Of a DNA stretch of 62,664 nt, positions 24,611 to 32,737 are shown one piece after another (position 1 is the first letter of the stretch; each line of letters opens with the position of its first letter). The DNA comes from a virus, in the IMG/VR virus record IMGVR_UViG_3300050821_011855, positions 1 through 62,664 of that record. The stretch is one strand, 5' to 3'. The notes under the pieces were generated by a model that was not told where the DNA came from, searched no databases, and saw only the letters and a program-made list of their open reading frames with translations. The position numbers and the translations under genes are program-made.

Positions 24611-26280
24611 TACCGCCGCCGGCGCCCCGCCGTAGCGAGCGCCTGCAGGACCTCCGGCGACCACACGGCCGGCCCGGGCTCCATCCTGGCGAACCGCATC
24701 ATGCAACCGTCGCCGAGGTTCGGCGACGGCATCCCGGCCGGGGACTTATCGATCACTATCTTGCCGGCACCGTTGGTCTGGTAGGTGGGCTGCGAGAGTT
24801 CGCGTACTAGCTGCCAGCCGATGCTCTCCGGCTTCTCGAACAACGCGGGATCAAGGTCAAGGATATCATCCGGCGGACAGGATTGGCCCTTCTCGACCCA
24901 CAGAAAAGTGCGTTGCGCACGTCGGCGCAATTCCCACCATCCTTGCGCCTTCCGATTCTGGTAATAATCCTTGTTGAGACGCCCCTTATCGCCCTCGCGC
25001 CCCTTCGTGCCCTCGACGATGCCCTCTGGATCGACTACACCTTCCGAACCTCGGAAGCCGATTACGGCATGCTCGCGGAGCTTTTGCTCTTTCCGGCGGT
25101 CATTGATGACGCGGGCATCGCCGCGAACCAGAGCCCCCATGCCATCGGCGTCGTAACGCCAGCGCCAGCATTCATTCGCATCGGCGATCGAGAAGGCGCG
25201 CTCAACCGATGCGAAGGGGTCCGATCCTTTCCCTCGCCATTCCTCCGCAACGCTGACTGTGGTGCCCTGACCGCCGACCATGGCGCAGGCATCGCCTTCA
25301 TCGCCGATGTCAAAGGCGAGCCGCATCTCGCCCGATGGTGCGATGCCAAGCCTACGCTTCGCCCCGATGCAGGCTTTGACCCACGCGCCGGGAATCACGA
25401 TGCCCTGGACTGATGCCGAGCGGTCGCGATCAATTTCCTGCGCCACCACGACGGGATCGAGATCGCGGCATTGCTTTTCGTACCAAGCATCATCCTTTCG
25501 GGGATCATCCTGCCATGCGAAAAAAAACGTCTTCACTTTTTTCGTGAGAATACGGCGCGCCGTAGGGTTCGCGGAGCCGTTCACCGAGGAAACATCGATA
25601 CGGCAGTTCGTGGTCTGTGACAGCGCGAAGTCAACGAGTTCGGGCTGCTCCAGATATTCGGCCTCATCAATGATGGTGAACGAAGTGCGGTCGCCACGGC
25701 CGATCTGATTGCCAGCTTCACCAGTGATAATCGAGCCGGTTTCCGGGAAATTGACCCGCATGAACGGCGAGTCGCGCCAAGGCACCCACCCACCGCGGAA
25801 CTCCGCAGGTAGATTCGTCAGGAAGAGCCTTGCCTTGGGGATGATTGGCTTGTAAGTGCCGATGCGATCTACATATTCCTCTTTGCGGGAGCCAAAGCCG
25901 ACCGCGATGCCTTCAAAAAACAAACATACTGAGCAAGAGAAAGCGACGGCCTCCCAAGTGACCCCACATTCACGCGCCTTTTCCGTCGCCCCTGGTTCGC
26001 GGGAGCGCCACCGGTTCCAAATCCAGTGAATCCACTCGACTTGCTTCGGAAAGAGAATGAACGGAATAATCGCCGGCAGGCCGACCTCTGGATTGCGGGG
26101 GTCGTAGGTAACGCCGAAATCACTGATAAAGTCGGCAATCCCTTGTGGCCCAGAGCGATAGTAAGCCTTTAGTTCCGGCACCCACTCGGGGTGAGCGCGA
26201 ATATCTTCCAGAAAGGCGAGCCGCTTGCGGAACGCCGTCGCGTAGTCGGGATTCTTCCAGTCAAAACCTTCATGGAGCAT
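24610..26280 (-). CDS. terL: Terminase large subunit
   Basis: 556 residues from MLHEGFDWKNPDYATAFRKR. ATPase features: KQVEWIHWIWNRW (adenine-binding Q region), EKARECGVTW as the variant Walker A/'REMGVTW' motif of phage terminases, and FTIIDEAEYLEQPELVDFA as Walker B. The C-terminal nuclease domain has MRLAFDIGDEGD and RWRYDADGMGA, acidic residues of the RNase H-like fold. It packages DNA through the portal encoded three genes downstream. Confidence 0.88.
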   Translation of the reverse strand: MLHEGFDWKNPDYATAFRKRLAFLEDIRAHPEWVPELKAYYRSGPQGIADFISDFGVTYDPRNPEVGLPAIIPFILFPKQVEWIHWIWNRWRSREPGATEKARECGVTWEAVAFSCSVCLFFEGIAVGFGSRKEEYVDRIGTYKPIIPKARLFLTNLPAEFRGGWVPWRDSPFMRVNFPETGSIITGEAGNQIGRGDRTSFTIIDEAEYLEQPELVDFALSQTTNCRIDVSSVNGSANPTARRILTKKVKTFFFAWQDDPRKDDAWYEKQCRDLDPVVVAQEIDRDRSASVQGIVIPGAWVKACIGAKRRLGIAPSGEMRLAFDIGDEGDACAMVGGQGTTVSVAEEWRGKGSDPFASVERAFSIADANECWRWRYDADGMGALVRGDARVINDRRKEQKLREHAVIGFRGSEGVVDPEGIVEGTKGREGDKGRLNKDYYQNRKAQGWWELRRRAQRTFLWVEKGQSCPPDDILDLDPALFEKPESIGWQLVRELSQPTYQTNGAGKIVIDKSPAGMPSPNLGDGCMMRFARMEPGPAVWSPEVLQALATAGRRRR

Positions 26281-26308
26281 GGGCGATTGCCATCCTTCAC
26301 GCCGCCCA

Positions 26309-26755
26309 CTACCCGCGCACTGCCTGAACGCGCCGTTGATAAACGCGCGAGAGCGACTCGGCATCATGCATGTCAACCACCTTGCCGCCGTCGATCATCT
26401 TCGGATCGGGCGGCGGGGGCGGGGGCGGTGTCATCATGATCGCTCGGAACGTGGGGCTCTGGTAGGGCGCCAGCCTCGCCGCAGCCTCCATCGCCAGCCG
26501 CGCGTACTTCTCGAACTTCGCCTCGTCTGGCTCGCGTCCCTGTAGGCCAACCACGCCGGGCGGGAGCGGCTGGTGTGCCGCGGCCATTCCCGCGAACAAC
26601 TCCATGAAGTCGCGCAGGATGTCTTTCCCGAGCCGATCGGGCCGCCCGCCGGTGAGCATCTGCTCGGCGATGCGCGCCTTCTCCTCGCGCTCGATCGTCG
26701 CCTTGTTGCGGGAGCCGGGGGGGCGGCCGCCGGGGTGCTTCGGCTTGGGGGTCAT
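26309..26755 (-). CDS. terS: Terminase small subunit-like protein
   Basis: 148 residues. GGRPPGSRNKATIEREEKAR at the N-terminus and FEKYARLAMEAAARLAPYQS match DNA-recognition small terminase proteins of this phage group. It contains a Pro7 run near residue 110. It ends 28 bases before the large subunit start. Confidence 0.75.
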   Translation of the reverse strand: MTPKPKHPGGRPPGSRNKATIEREEKARIAEQMLTGGRPDRLGKDILRDFMELFAGMAAAHQPLPPGVVGLQGREPDEAKFEKYARLAMEAAARLAPYQSPTFRAIMMTPPPPPPPDPKMIDGGKVVDMHDAESLSRVYQRRVQAVRG

Positions 26756-26776
26756 GCAGGTATTTTACTGGGGAAA

Positions 26777-27879
26777 CTAGTTTTTCTCAAATGCGCGGAT
26801 CGCGCGCCCGATTATTTCCGGGATTTGCGGGACGACGGCGTTGCCGAGCGACCTAAGTCGGTCCACCCGAGCGGGAACCCCATCAGCCACTCGACCCACG
26901 TCGGGTTCAGCGAGCCACCAACCGCCTTCGCAACTTCCTGTGGATTCGGCGCGCGCCCCTCTGCAAATTCCGCAGACCGAAATTTGCTCGATGCCGTCGG
27001 CGTCGCAAACCGCACCACCTCGTTCAACGGCCGCGAGTTCGGCGGCAAGGTATTCGGTGAGGACGGGGCGCCCTTCCAGTTCCGCGCCGATGGCGTTGGC
27101 CAAAGGCGCGCAGCCGTCGTTAGCGTATCGGGCTTGCCCCGATGGCCGCCCGTTTGCTCGCTGTCCTCTGCGCGCGGTGTGGGCCAAAACACGCGATCTT
27201 TCAGGTTGCCCCAATAGCTCGCGGCAATGGTCGGGTCGCGCGACTGCCTGTCTCGCTTCAATCTCGGCGGTCGCGGATTGCCCGCATCGAAAGCCTGTGG
27301 TGTCGGCCATGTCGCCGCTTGCGTCCGCAACCGTTTGTAAGTATCTGGAATGCTCTCGCCGTTCGCGTAGCGCTCGATCGCGCCGGCCGGTTTGCAATCC
27401 TCCACGCTCGGCGTGATCCATTGCGATAATCCAGACGCGGTCGCGTCGGTGAGGCGCACCAACGCCGGTATGCAATGCCATTCCGCGTCATGCCCGATCT
27501 CGGCCAAGTCTCCGAGAACCGTTCCCATCCCTCGACCAAGCAGCGCTGCCACGTTCTCCACGATCGCGTAGTGCGGTCGAACCACGCGAATGGCTCGTAG
27601 CAGTTCCCGCCAGAGTCCCGAACGCTCGCCGGCAAGCCCGGCGCCTGCCCCGGCGACGCTGATATCCTGGCAGGGGAAACCTCCGCAGATGACATCCGCT
27701 TCACCTTCCTGAAATTCGCGGGTGGTCACGTCATCATGGATCGGAACGGCGGGCCAGTGTTTAGTGAGCACGTCACGGCAGAAAGGGTCGATCTCACAAA
27801 AGCCGACCGTGCACATGCCGGCGCGCTCAAGGCCAAGCGAGAATCCGCCGATGCCGCTAAAGAGGTCAAGAACTCTCAT
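26777..27879 (-). CDS. dcm-like: DNA cytosine-5 methyltransferase, frameshifted
   Basis: From the ATG at 27879 the first 138 residues contain motif I (DLFSGIGGFSLGL), motif IV with catalytic Cys70 (GGFPCQDIS) and motif VI (ENVAAL). At about 27465 the canonical reading moves to another frame, which gives motif VIII (GVGAPHRRDRVWIIA) and motifs IX-X (RVDRLRSLGNAVVPQIPEII), ending at 26777. The original frame stays open to 26812 and encodes WPTP-rich sequence ending LNPTWVEWLMGFPLGWT, itself a common ending of annotated phage methylases. A one-base loss next to CCGGCGTTGG explains the break. Activity depends on frameshifting or on this being a sequencing indel. The target-recognition region lies in the dual-frame segment. 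Confidence 0.8.
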
Positions 27880-28088
27880 CAGAGCGGCTTGGAGATGTCG
27901 AGCTGGGTGACGACGGACTGGCCGAACTGGTTGAAGCCGATGGCGAAGTTCACGACGAGGCCGTCGCGACGGGATTCATTCAGGATAGCGACGACGGGCT
28001 CGAGCGCGGCGCGAATCTTGGCGCGGTAGTCTGCGGCTTTCTCGGCGTCGGGCTTGCCGATGGAGACAACGTTCGATTCTTGTGTCAT
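27879..28088 (-). CDS. Small phage protein, unknown
   Basis: 69 residues (MTQESNVVSIGKPDAEKAAD), with helix DYRAKIRAALEPVVAILNES. ATGA-coupled to the gene upstream and overlapping the methylase start by one base. Unrecognised. Confidence 0.6.
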   Translation of the reverse strand: MTQESNVVSIGKPDAEKAADYRAKIRAALEPVVAILNESRRDGLVVNFAIGFNQFGQSVVTQLDISKPL

Positions 28089-28507
28089 GGCCTCACTGCG
28101 GTCTGCGGCTGTGCCGGTGCCTCGGGGAGCGGTTGCGGCTTCTCGGCGTTCGACACGCCGTCGGCGAAAATCTCGCGCAACGCCTTGCGGAACTTTAGCA
28201 CGTTGACGAGGTCGCCTGCGACCGAGGAGGCGACGATTCGGCCCATCTCGCGGACGAAGCAGAGCATCATCATCTGCGGCGGGATGCCGAAGTCGGCGGC
28301 GCGCGCAGCAACCCCGCTCATGATCGTGCCGGCGACCTGGCGGACGTAGAGGTCGAGCGGGGTGAGCTGGGGGGCACCTTGGGCAGCGCGCATCGCACGC
28401 ACGAGGGCCGCCAGCTTGGGGGCGGTGTGCGCGTTGATCTCGTTGTCGTCGACTTGGCGGAGTAGCTCGTCGACGGAATCGGACTCGGTAGCTTTCGATT
28501 CGCTCAT
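28085..28507 (-). CDS. Phage protein, unknown
   Basis: 140 residues. Acidic N-terminus, then a helical central region (LTPLDLYVRQVAGTIMSGVA, FGIPPQMMMLCFVREMGRIV) and a Pro-rich tail. First gene of the leftward packaging operon, facing the divergent control region. No family recognised. Confidence 0.55.
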   Translation of the reverse strand: MSESKATESDSVDELLRQVDDNEINAHTAPKLAALVRAMRAAQGAPQLTPLDLYVRQVAGTIMSGVAARAADFGIPPQMMMLCFVREMGRIVASSVAGDLVNVLKFRKALREIFADGVSNAEKPQPLPEAPAQPQTAVRP

Positions 28508-28628
28508 TGGCGCCCTTCGAGAAAAACCCAGCCCGCCGGCGTTCTGCTCCCTGGTTGCTGCTGTGCTTGTCGGAGGCCGCCGCCGGGCGGGCCAGGCGAA
28601 TCGGATCGTAGGGGGAAATTGTTCCCCG

Positions 28629-28641
28629 TGTCCAGTGGACA
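28629..28641. promoter_or_regulatory. Operator-like palindrome
   Basis: TGTCCA-G-TGGACA, perfect 6-base arms around one base, about midway between the divergent starts. Shape and place fit a dimeric repressor site; the binding protein is unknown. Confidence 0.4.
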
Positions 28642-28669
28642 GAGGCCAGCGGGTGTGGTGGAGTCGGCC

Positions 28670-28678
28670 TGTGGATAA
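28670..28678 (-). promoter_or_regulatory. DnaA-box match
   Basis: TGTGGATAA, an exact match on the minus strand to the TTATCCACA DnaA box, 22 bases before the start of the rightward gene. A single box does not define an origin; it could be a DnaA-responsive site. Confidence 0.4.
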
Positions 28679-28699
28679 CCCGGTGATGGAGAGGACAAA

Positions 28700-28939
28700 A
28701 TGGCAGTCGAGAAGGAACGAGTCGACGCTTACCTCGCGACGACCGCGCGGTTTGAGCCCGACATTGCGATGACCGACCAGGACGCGGCGTTAAGCTCGAT
28801 CGCCATCAGCCTGAAGCGAATTGCCGATGTCCTGGAGGGCCGGAAGGCCAGCGGGAAGCCGGGCGAGCCCAATTTCGATGCCGGGACATTGGGCGCATTC
28901 GACATGCTCTGCAACGCGTATCATGCGAGTTTTAGGTGA
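28700..28939 (+). CDS. Small phage protein, unknown
   Basis: 79 residues (MAVEKERVDAYLATTARFEP) after GGAGAGGACAAA. Contains ALSSIAISLKRIADVLEGRK, a helical segment. First gene of the rightward chain; overlaps the next by GTGA. Confidence 0.6.
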   Translation: MAVEKERVDAYLATTARFEPDIAMTDQDAALSSIAISLKRIADVLEGRKASGKPGEPNFDAGTLGAFDMLCNAYHASFR

Positions 28940-29376
28940 GCCGGGTCGTCTCCAACGCGATGCGCGACGTGCTGATCAAGCACCTCGACGGCGCCGCGGT
29001 CCCGATCTCCGCGCCCTCGGGCTCGACGTGGAACCGCTCGGCAGAGCACGACCGCCGGCGCGCGATCCGGTTCCGCACGACCCGCTGGCTCGTCGAGCTG
29101 AAGATGCTGCGCGACGACGGCCACCGGCCACCCCGGGCGACCACGATCACCGATAAGGGCCGCGCCGCACTCGCAGCGGCGCTTGCGGATTGGGCGGAGG
29201 CCTTGGTTCGTGCCGGCTACGGCTTTAACGATTCGTTGACCATGCCGGCGGTAGTATCGGCGCCATGCCCAAGCGACCCGCCCATCCCCTCCCCTGCGGC
29301 TGCTGGACCGACTGCCGATTCTTCTGCGCGGACCACGCCCCGAAGTGTATCATTCGTGCCACACGCCACGAAATAG
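28936..29376 (+). CDS. Putative winged-helix-like small protein
   Basis: 146 residues from GTG (GTGA overlap). The first 95 residues (SNAMRDVLIKHLDG, RFRTTRWLVELKMLRDDG, TTITDKGRAALAAALADW) look like a compact helical DNA-binding domain of winged-helix type, by pattern only. The last 45 residues are Pro/Ser/Ala-rich and overlap the next gene, so the true C-terminus may be disordered. Confidence 0.5.
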   Translation: MSRVVSNAMRDVLIKHLDGAAVPISAPSGSTWNRSAEHDRRRAIRFRTTRWLVELKMLRDDGHRPPRATTITDKGRAALAAALADWAEALVRAGYGFNDSLTMPAVVSAPCPSDPPIPSPAAAGPTADSSARTTPRSVSFVPHATK

Positions 29377-29477
29377 ATTCGGGCCGCTCACTTCCTGCTG
29401 GACATCGGGGACGATTTTCCCTAATTTCGATCCTGCGCCGGGGACGAGAAATCCTCGCCGATAGGAGCCCAAGATGA
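29265..29477 (+). CDS. Cysteine-rich small protein
   Basis: 70 residues. MPKRPAHPLPCGCWTDCRFF followed by CADHAPKC is a dense Cys/His cluster likely to bind zinc. It overlaps the preceding gene in another frame by 112 bases, which lowers confidence, but its stop forms an ATGA overlap with the following gene and contains that gene's ribosome-binding site. Confidence 0.5.
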   Translation: MPKRPAHPLPCGCWTDCRFFCADHAPKCIIRATRHEIDSGRSLPAGHRGRFSLISILRRGREILADRSPR

Positions 29478-29647
29478 AAACCGCCGACGCTCACGCCCTC
29501 TTCCTCCTCCAGCTCGACATCTGCGATCAGGCTATGTCGGTGGCCAGGATGGCGTTCCTTTCGCCCATCGCTCAGCGCGCTCGCGACCGCTACTTGGCGG
29601 TCGAGGTCGAGGCGCCGGTGATTTTGCTTCCTGGGAGGGCATCATGA
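29474..29647 (+). CDS. 57-residue protein, unknown
   Basis: Starts MKTADAHALFLLQLDICDQA after AGGAGCCCAAG. Helical, ends VEVEAPVILLPGRAS. ATGA overlaps at both ends show it belongs to the translated chain. Unrecognised. Confidence 0.6.
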   Translation: MKTADAHALFLLQLDICDQAMSVARMAFLSPIAQRARDRYLAVEVEAPVILLPGRAS

Positions 29648-29979
29648 AGCCCGGACACCGCTACGAGGTCGGCGACCAGCCCTGCCGCAACCTGAAGCGC
29701 GCGCAGGAAGGCGCGGGATGGGCCAACGTCCACGAGTGCCCGAAGTGCGGCGGCAATCGCACGTTCTGCGAGACCTGCTGCTGCGATCACCACGACGGCG
29801 GCTGGGATGCCTGCCAGCCCGCCGCGTTCATATGCGTGCCTGTCAAGTGCCCGGATTGCACGAAGGGCGTCGACTACGGCGAAACCTGCGTCCGATGCGG
29901 CGGTACTGCGGAAGTCGATTGGGATGACCCGGCCCATCCCGATTATCGGAGGGCAGCATCATGTTCTACCTCATCATGA
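29644..29979 (+). CDS. DnaJ-like zinc-finger protein
   Basis: 111 residues with repeated CxxCxG-type knuckles: CPKCGGNRTFCETCCCDHH, CPDCTKG and CVRCGG, as in the zinc domain of DnaJ but without a J domain. Start after GGGAGGGCATC. Likely a small zinc-binding adaptor; partner unknown. Confidence 0.65.
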   Translation: MKPGHRYEVGDQPCRNLKRAQEGAGWANVHECPKCGGNRTFCETCCCDHHDGGWDACQPAAFICVPVKCPDCTKGVDYGETCVRCGGTAEVDWDDPAHPDYRRAASCSTSS

Positions 29980-30131
29980 AGGACGGCGACTCCCGCCGCT
30001 GGTGGAACGCCGACGCCGAATCCTGGGGAACGCGGCAGGCCGCCACGCGCTACCGATCGGGCGAATTGCGCTGGTTCGCCATGCCGCCGGGAAGCCGCTG
30101 GGTCGGCCCATGCGACGGGAGCGAATCATGA
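29961..30131 (+). CDS. 56-residue protein, unknown
   Basis: MFYLIMKDGDSRRWWNADAE, tryptophan- and arginine-rich, starting inside the end of the previous gene after GGAGGGCAGC and overlapping the next by ATGA. No family. Confidence 0.55.
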   Translation: MFYLIMKDGDSRRWWNADAESWGTRQAATRYRSGELRWFAMPPGSRWVGPCDGSES

Positions 30132-30229
30132 CCTTCTTCGACATTCTCGATGATGCCGCAGCGCTCGTGTCGCTCGCGCTCTTCCTCGCCTGCATGGCCG
30201 TTATCGGCTCGCTGATCGCGGGAGCGTGA
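30128..30229 (+). CDS. 33-residue membrane peptide
   Basis: MTFFDILDDAAALVSLALFL, then ACMAVIGSLIAGA: one hydrophobic span with an acidic N-terminus. ATGA-coupled to the gene before and 1 base before the next start. Confidence 0.55.
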   Translation: MTFFDILDDAAALVSLALFLACMAVIGSLIAGA

Positions 30230-30230
30230 G

Positions 30231-30545
30231 ATGGCACAATCACCACGGGTCATTGATTTCGCCGGCGAGCCGCACAAGCAAGACTTTCGGAACGGATCGA
30301 CTTGGAGCATCCGGGGCGAAGTCGCGGGGCTCAACAAGTCCTACCGATTCTCTGCGGCGCAAACCCTCTACTTGCCGCCCGATCTAAATTCGGGCGTCAG
30401 CGTTTCTCTTCGGACGCACAGCGGCAAGTCCATCCCCTACGCAAAGTGCGTGGCGTGGCGCGAAGCGGTCGAACGCGACACCACCATCGTTGCCTTCTTC
30501 GCCGAACAGCAAGCCGCGCTTCAAGCCAAAGCGGAGGGCCGCTGA
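30231..30545 (+). CDS. Small phage protein, unknown
   Basis: 104 residues (MAQSPRVIDFAGEPHKQDFR), ending with a helical tail AFFAEQQAALQAKAEG. No motif identified. Follows the membrane peptide by 1 base after GGGAGCGTG. Confidence 0.6.
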   Translation: MAQSPRVIDFAGEPHKQDFRNGSTWSIRGEVAGLNKSYRFSAAQTLYLPPDLNSGVSVSLRTHSGKSIPYAKCVAWREAVERDTTIVAFFAEQQAALQAKAEGR

Positions 30546-30546
30546 A

Positions 30547-30771
30547 ATGGCGCGAGAACTTCAGCCGACCGACAAGGTTTTAGTTTGCGACAAATGCCTT
30601 CGCGCCTGCTGCTGGTACGGCGAGTTCATGTGCGAAGATGCCGTCGGTGCAGGCTTGGTCGTCATGACGGTAGACGACCTGCGAAAGCTCTCACGCGAGA
30701 GCGAAGATTACTGGTCCGACGAGACCATGATCAAAATCTACGGCGACGCCGACCGGGAGTTCGTCACATGA
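30547..30771 (+). CDS. Zinc-binding small protein
   Basis: 74 residues. VCDKCLRACCWYGEFMCEDA is a Cys-rich N-terminus like small phage zinc proteins; the C-terminus is acidic (SRESEDYWSDETMIKIYGDA). Follows the previous stop by 1 base and overlaps the next gene by ATGA. Confidence 0.6.
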   Translation: MARELQPTDKVLVCDKCLRACCWYGEFMCEDAVGAGLVVMTVDDLRKLSRESEDYWSDETMIKIYGDADREFVT

Positions 30772-31025
30772 CTCTCGCCTATCCCCTCCTCGGTCCCGCC
30801 ATCCCGGTCCGCATCGAACTCGCCGATCCCGAGTTCTTCTCGGCGAACCCGAAGAAGCTGAGGGTCGAGGACAACCCCGGCACCGGCCGAATCTACTTCA
30901 TCCTGAAGGGCCGCATCGTCGCGGTCGGGAAGCCGGCGGCGCGTCCCACCCGCTCATCAATGGCAGAGTATTGTCCTGGATTCGCATCGCCTTTTTGTCG
31001 GCGGCGCTTAGGCCATAACGGATGA
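30768..31025 (+). CDS. Small phage protein, 3' end probably replaced
   Basis: 85 residues. The first 60 (LGPAIPVRIELADPEFFSAN, NPGTGRIYFILKGRIVAVGK) read as a normal protein. The last 25 (TRSSMAEYCPGFASPF and a basic tail) are antisense to the ParB-like gene and look out of place. It seems that the native C-terminus was lost at a recombination junction near 30945-30960. Confidence 0.5.
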   Translation: MTLAYPLLGPAIPVRIELADPEFFSANPKKLRVEDNPGTGRIYFILKGRIVAVGKPAARPTRSSMAEYCPGFASPFCRRRLGHNG

Positions 31026-31278
31026 GAACGGGGAACGCGCGCATTCCAGCGAGGCGCGCACTTTCGAGCCGACCGTGACCTTTCAGGATGAAGTCGTCGT
31101 CACCGTCGATAACGATTCGCTGGTCGGGTCCGAACTTCTTGAGCACTTCGGCGAGCAGCGCAATTTGCTCGGGAGGATGTGTCCGCGGGTTGTTCGGATA
31201 GGGCCGGATTTTCGCGAGCGGCCGGGTTTCCTCACGCATCTTCGGCCACAAAGACTCAAACGCGTTCCGCTTCGCCAT
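30898..31278 (-). CDS. ParB/Srx-domain protein, truncated
   Basis: 126 residues from the ATG after GAAGGAGGCGTA. RPLAKIRPYPNNPRTHPPEQ, then DDFILKGHGRLESARLAGM and KAMRIQDNTLPLMSGWD are the ParB-like N-terminal domain found fused to phage DNA methylases or alone. Family members continue after GWD; here the sequence turns into APPASRPRRCGPSG, antisense to the rightward gene. Probably cut at the same junction. Confidence 0.7.
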   Translation of the reverse strand: MAKRNAFESLWPKMREETRPLAKIRPYPNNPRTHPPEQIALLAEVLKKFGPDQRIVIDGDDDFILKGHGRLESARLAGMRAFPVLIRYGLSAADKKAMRIQDNTLPLMSGWDAPPASRPRRCGPSG

Positions 31279-31478
31279 TACGCCTCCTTCGGCCAAGCCG
31301 TAAAGGTCGCCTCGCTCGGCGCGTCACTCCAGAGCACGTTGCGCAGAGGAAGCGGGGCGTAGGCGGTCACTGCTACCTCGATCATGGCGCGCCCGTTGTG
31401 AACTTCCCCCATCAGAATAGCATCGTAGACGATGCCAGAAATCGAGCGGAAGCGCACCGCGTCACCCCGCTTCGCCAC
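31278..31478 (-). CDS. Small phage protein, unknown
   Basis: 66 residues with a beta-barrel-like pattern (MAKRGDAVRFRSISGIVYDA, AMIEVAVTAY). TAATG overlap with the ParB-like gene; 17-base overlap with the zinc ribbon gene upstream. Confidence 0.55.
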   Translation of the reverse strand: MAKRGDAVRFRSISGIVYDAILMGEVHNGRAMIEVAVTAYAPLPLRNVLWSDAPSEATFTAWPKEA

Positions 31479-31725
31479 GGGCGCGCTCCTCCATCTGGCG
31501 GATGACGAAGGCCAAGTCGGCCGTAAGTTGACGGTCTTGAATGAGGCGGAATCCAGCGGGAGAGATTACCTGCCCCGTTCCGGCCACAGGGCGAACGACG
31601 GCGCGCCAGGCCGCCACGCAAGCGTTGCACCACATCGCCCGCGGCTGCCAATACGAGCGCGGAGGAAACTCTCCGTGCGCTTTGTGCTCCCCGCATCCGG
31701 GGCAAAGTCGAGTCTCGCGTTTCAT
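31462..31725 (-). CDS. Zinc-ribbon protein
   Basis: 87 residues: RLCPGCGEHKAHGEF and WCNACVAAW provide two CxxC pairs, as in small HNH-related or ribbon proteins; the remainder is helical. No catalytic HNH residues follow. ATGA-coupled to the gene upstream. Confidence 0.6.
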   Translation of the reverse strand: MKRETRLCPGCGEHKAHGEFPPRSYWQPRAMWCNACVAAWRAVVRPVAGTGQVISPAGFRLIQDRQLTADLAFVIRQMEERARGEAG

Positions 31726-31925
31726 GCGCGGGCCTCCGGCGGGTCGAAGTCGTCGCCGGGCGGAATCTCAACCGGCAAGCCCTGCAGCTTGCGATGGATG
31801 CGCCGGACGATCTCGTAAGCCTCGCCGTCCTCCGCTTGGCTAAGCGCTCTGCGGGACTCTAGCGGAACGCTTTCGATCTCCACGATGATTGCAGATATTT
31901 CCTTGCGCGTTCGATCCAAACTCAC
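31722..31925 (-). CDS. Small helical protein, unknown
   Basis: 67 residues (MSLDRTRKEISAIIVEIESV), acidic Pro-rich C-terminus. ATGA overlaps to both neighbours, so co-translated with the helicase. Confidence 0.55.
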   Translation of the reverse strand: MSLDRTRKEISAIIVEIESVPLESRRALSQAEDGEAYEIVRRIHRKLQGLPVEIPPGDDFDPPEARA

Positions 31926-32737
31926 GTTGCGGCTCCATATTGCGGTGTGAAGATTCCCGTCTCGGGGTCAACGTGGAAGTGGCAGCATCCCACCTTTCCG
32001 GCTCCGATCTCGCGCACCTTGGCGCTGATGACCTTGGCCGTATTTTTATCTGCCTCGCGAACAACCACGAGTCCGTTGTCGCATTTGTTGAACCAGTTCA
32101 TTGATCCCTCGATGTCGGCGAGCGTTGGGAGGCGCCCGCCGTGCTCGTTCACGGCCTTCGTCGGATGGGCGACCAGAATGACCGACACGCTGAAGAACCG
32201 GCAGAATTGTTTGAGACTCATCAGACACTCGCCGATGTAGTCGCTCATCAGCATATCGCGCGGCTTCGACCTTTCCAACTCGTTCCAGGGGTCGATCATC
32301 ACCACGTCGACACCGTCGACTGTGACCGCCTTGACCGCTCGCTCGAGTACCCAATTAAGCGTCCGAGGCTCTGAGTCGTAGGCATCGGGGATCGAGGACT
32401 GGACGAAGCACTGACGAGCCGCAAACGTGTTGAAGGTCGCATCGTTTTTCCATATCGGCTTCAGTTTCTCCTTCAGATGTTGCTCGTTCTCGGGGACGTA
32501 GAGGAACGACCGAACGTCCCTCTTGGCCAAATTCAGCAGGACATTGAGCAGGAATGTCGACTTGCCGGATCCCGCGATTCCGGTCACCACCACAAACTGC
32601 CCGCGGTACAGTTTGAAAATCTGGTCCAACTCCCACCACCCGGTGCTGATCGCATGCTCGGCAATCGATTCGCGCTGCGGGAGGTCGGCCAGCGTGAAGT
32701 AGCCAGCCTGTCCGTGCCGGAAGCGGGTGGCATCCAT
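31922..32737 (-). CDS. Replicative helicase, RecA/DnaB-like
   Basis: 271 residues from MDATRFRHGQAGYFTLADLP. Walker A is GIAGSGKST (about 53-61); Walker B is VDVVMIDPWNEL; VSVILVAHPTKAVNEHGG and GRLPTLADIEGSMNWFNKCD are DnaB-type motifs H3/H4. It is shorter than DnaB (no N-terminal domain), like helicase-only DnaB/Twinkle proteins of phages. It should unwind DNA at the fork, loaded by the protein encoded just upstream. Confidence 0.82.
   Translation of the reverse strand: MDATRFRHGQAGYFTLADLPQRESIAEHAISTGWWELDQIFKLYRGQFVVVTGIAGSGKSTFLLNVLLNLAKRDVRSFLYVPENEQHLKEKLKPIWKNDATFNTFAARQCFVQSSIPDAYDSEPRTLNWVLERAVKAVTVDGVDVVMIDPWNELERSKPRDMLMSDYIGECLMSLKQFCRFFSVSVILVAHPTKAVNEHGGRLPTLADIEGSMNWFNKCDNGLVVVREADKNTAKVISAKVREIGAGKVGCCHFHVDPETGIFTPQYGAAT

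Larger units (their letters stand above)
28508..28699. promoter_or_regulatory. Divergent control region
   Basis: 192 bases between the leftward packaging operon and the rightward small-gene operon, with no credible gene. It holds a 13-base perfect palindrome and a DnaA box (separate entries). No strong -10/-35 pair is visible by eye on either strand. Confidence 0.5.

Noticed and set aside
28504-28698. Leftward 64-residue ORF in the divergent gap
   Set aside because: Pro/Gly/Ser-rich, no ribosome site, and covers the palindrome and DnaA box.
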